A DNA stretch of 64,000 nt from Ga0077555 sp041397775. GTDB taxonomy: Bacteria; Pseudomonadota; Alphaproteobacteria; Rhizobiales; Hyphomicrobiaceae. How positions within the stretch are numbered: position 1 is the first letter of the stretch; each line of letters starts with the position of its first letter. The stretch spans positions 496,001 to 560,000 of the forward strand of contig JAWKWB010000004.1 in assembly GCA_041397775.1 (NCBI GenBank), read 5' to 3'. Made by a program: the position numbers and the translations under genes. The notes beneath the pieces were generated by a model, which saw only the letters and a program-made list of their open reading frames with translations, was not told the origin of the DNA and ran no database searches. This document shows, piece by piece, positions 62,554-64,000 of the stretch.

Positions 62554-63498
62554 ATGACCACGCTTCTCGTCACGCATCCCTGCTTCGTCGATCACGACAC
62601 GGGGCCCGGGCATCCCGAGCGGCCCGACCGCATGCGCGCCATCGACAAGGTGATGGAGCACGAAATCTTCAACGCGCTGCAGCGCGAGGCGGCCCCGCTG
62701 CGGGACGACGTGGAAGGCTGGATCGTCAAGGCGCACCCGCAGGCCTATCTCGACATGATCAAGGAGGCGCGGCCGGCACCGGGCGAGGACCCGGTCTATC
62801 TCGATCCCGACACGGTGTTGTCGTCGGGAAGCTGGGAAGCCGCGATGCGCGCCGTGGGGGCCGGGCTGATGGCGGTCGATGCGGTGATCGAGGGGCGTGT
62901 GGCCAACGCCTTCTGCCAGGTGCGCCCGTGCGGGCATCACGCCGAGACGGCGCGCGCCATGGGTTTCTGCCTTTTCAACAATATTGCGATCGCGGCCTAC
63001 TATGCGCGCGAGAAGCACGGTGCGGAACGCATCGCGGTCGTGGATTTCGACGTGCATCACGGCAACGGCACACAGGATATCTTCTGGAAGGACAAGGACC
63101 TGTTCTTTGCCTCCACGCACCAGATGCCGCTCTATCCGGGCACGGGCGCGCTGGGCGAGACGGGCGTCGGCAACATCTGGAATGCGCCGCTGCGGCCGGG
63201 CGATGGCGGCGAGCCGTTCCGGGAGGCGTTCGAATCGCGCATCCTGCCGGCCCTGCACGATTTCGGGCCCGACCTGATCCTGATCTCGGCAGGCTTCGAT
63301 GCGCATCGCGACGATCCGCTGGCAAATCTCGCGCTGGTGGAGAGTGACTTTGCCTGGGCCACGGAACAGGTTGCAGCACAGGCGCGGCGCCATTCCCAGG
63401 GACGGATCGTGTCGATGCTCGAAGGCGGATACAATCTGACCGCGCTGGCGCGTTCGGTGGCGGTACATGTGAAGGAATTGATGGACGCGGGGTCTTGA
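62554..63498 (+). CDS. Histone deacetylase-family (acetylpolyamine amidohydrolase-like) protein
   Basis: 314 aa. Zinc-dependent deacetylase motifs are complete: PGHPERPDR, RPCGHHAETARAMGFCLFNN split by the active-site His pair, DFDVHHGNGTQ with metal ligands Asp and His, and ISAGFDAHRDDPLA. Bacterial members remove acetyl groups from polyamines, acetoin-related compounds or proteins. The HDAC-xseB order recurs in alphaproteobacteria. The polyamine genes at 31-33 kb make an acetylpolyamine substrate conceivable. Confidence 0.92.
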   Translation: MTTLLVTHPCFVDHDTGPGHPERPDRMRAIDKVMEHEIFNALQREAAPLRDDVEGWIVKAHPQAYLDMIKEARPAPGEDPVYLDPDTVLSSGSWEAAMRAVGAGLMAVDAVIEGRVANAFCQVRPCGHHAETARAMGFCLFNNIAIAAYYAREKHGAERIAVVDFDVHHGNGTQDIFWKDKDLFFASTHQMPLYPGTGALGETGVGNIWNAPLRPGDGGEPFREAFESRILPALHDFGPDLILISAGFDAHRDDPLANLALVESDFAWATEQVAAQARRHSQGRIVSMLEGGYNLTALARSVAVHVKELMDAGS

Positions 63499-63504
63499 GC
63501 CCTG

Positions 63505-63670
63505 GTGTAGCGCATCTGACGTTTGGTACCCGCTCGCAGCTGGGGCCGTGACCAAGCGCCAGATGAAAAAGCTATACTAGAATCATTGTGTTACTAGTGT
63601 TCCTTCTGGCTCCGACACTTGGTCCAGAGGCCGATGCACGGGGAACCAAGTGTCGGAGCCGGAACACTAG
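63505..63670. repeat. Two-hairpin intergenic unit (U5)
   Basis: The first hairpin, 63505-63577, has GTGTAGC and GCATCTGACGTTTGGTA facing TGACCAAGCGCCAGATG and GCTATAC. The linker is AATCATTGTGTTA. The second hairpin, 63594-63670, has CTAGTGTTCC and GGCTCCGACACTTGGT facing ACCAAGTGTCGGAGCC and GGAACACTAG, with only a 4-base bulge. It ends 40 bases before the xseB start. Confidence 0.9.
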
Positions 63671-63710
63671 GGGCTCGTCCGGCACTCACGCAGTTCCGAA
63701 AGGAGACAGC

Positions 63711-63983
63711 ATGCAGATGGCACGCACGGCGGCGGTACGTCACGCCGACATCAAGGACATGAGCTTCGAGCGCGCGTTGAAGGAACTCGAAAGCATCGTC
63801 GGCCGGCTGGAGCGGGGTGATGTGGAACTCGAAGAGTCCATCAACATCTACGAGCGTGGCGAAGCGCTGAAGGAACATTGCGACCGGCTTTTGAAAGTCG
63901 CCGAGGCGAAGATCGAGAAGCTGACCTTCAACAGCGACGGCGCGCCGAAGGGGGCGGAACCCTTCGAGGCGGATCAGGGTTGA
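63711..63983 (+). CDS. xseB: Exodeoxyribonuclease VII small subunit XseB
   Basis: 90 aa, the helical hairpin subunit that binds XseA. MSFERALKELESIVGRLERGDVELEESI is the typical start of its core, followed by YERGEALKEHCDRLLKVAEAKIEKL. ATG 63711 has AAAGGAG upstream. The frame is open to 63588 through the second hairpin of U5, but that part is not coding-like. The window ends 17 bases after the stop. Confidence 0.95.
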   Translation: MQMARTAAVRHADIKDMSFERALKELESIVGRLERGDVELEESINIYERGEALKEHCDRLLKVAEAKIEKLTFNSDGAPKGAEPFEADQG

Positions 63984-64000
63984 GCCGCAATCAGCGGGCC

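Noticed and set aside
61857..63347. A 496-codon frame across the GNAT and HDAC-like genes
   Set aside because: Shadow frame; both genes have complete family motifs in their own frames.

Overview
The window is GC-rich, densely coded chromosomal DNA from an alphaproteobacterium, most likely of the order Hyphomicrobiales (Rhizobiales) or a near relative. This rests on gene order and protein type: miaB-phoH-ybeY-corC, tolB-pal-cpoB-tilS-ftsH, an HDAC-family gene next to xseB, an alphaproteobacterial-type NuoF, DUF1489, and a Mrp protein fused to DUF971. I found no rRNA, tRNA, CRISPR array, transposase, phage gene or plasmid function. The window holds about 58 genes.

Layout. 1-3.8 kb: a partial serine hydrolase, an aldo/keto reductase and a TPP-dependent enzyme. 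3.8-10.4 kb (minus strand): a TadG-like von Willebrand protein, an unrecognised 351-aa protein with an SDR, a secreted DsrE-like protein, MmgE/PrpD and FdhD. 10.6-16.6 kb: Mrp-DUF971, then miaB-phoH-ybeY-corC. 16.8-22.8 kb: a second TadG-like protein, PhoD phosphatase, and a UxaA/SuyAB-type lyase pair with a KDG-kinase-like sugar kinase. 22.9-31 kb: a papain-like amidase, a cysteine-less thiolase-like protein with its DUF35 partner, a complete TRAP transporter (dctPQM), a MeH-type hydratase and an MFS exporter. This part looks like uptake and CoA-linked breakdown of an organic acid. 31-33.2 kb (minus): a PLP amino-acid decarboxylase and a ureohydrolase for polyamine synthesis. 33.9-41.4 kb: an orphan nuoF, lgt, a MidA-like methyltransferase, pgeF/yfiH, a lipoprotein, prs and an SMP-30 lactonase. 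41.4-45.7 kb (minus): small regulatory and DUF genes, glutaryl-CoA dehydrogenase and an SDR. 45.9-58.6 kb: a DASS transporter, then tolB, two tiny lipoproteins, pal, a second OmpA-domain protein, cpoB, tilS, ftsH, folP and an inverted ybgC. 59-64 kb: a secreted unknown, argG, then smpB, a GNAT gene, an HDAC-like gene and xseB.

The genes fall into three functional groups. Envelope integrity is served by Tol-Pal, lgt, FtsH and small lipoproteins. Translation and RNA care is served by MiaB, YbeY, PhoH, TilS and SmpB. Catabolism is served by TRAP, thiolase/DUF35, MeH, GcdH and UxaA/KdgK. The Tol-Pal cluster is broken up: tolQRA is absent and ybgC sits about 9 kb away in reverse orientation.

The most unusual signal is non-coding. 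A family of intergenic units of about 156-166 bp, each made of two consecutive long hairpins joined by a related linker, occurs at 25467-25622, 33461-33625, 33626-33788, 58721-58885 and 63505-63670. Half-units lie at 59627-59713 and probably 33296-33385. Stems are kept while their sequence changes, which suggests selection on, or mobility of, the folded form. A separate palindrome with 28-bp arms lies at 50633-50710.
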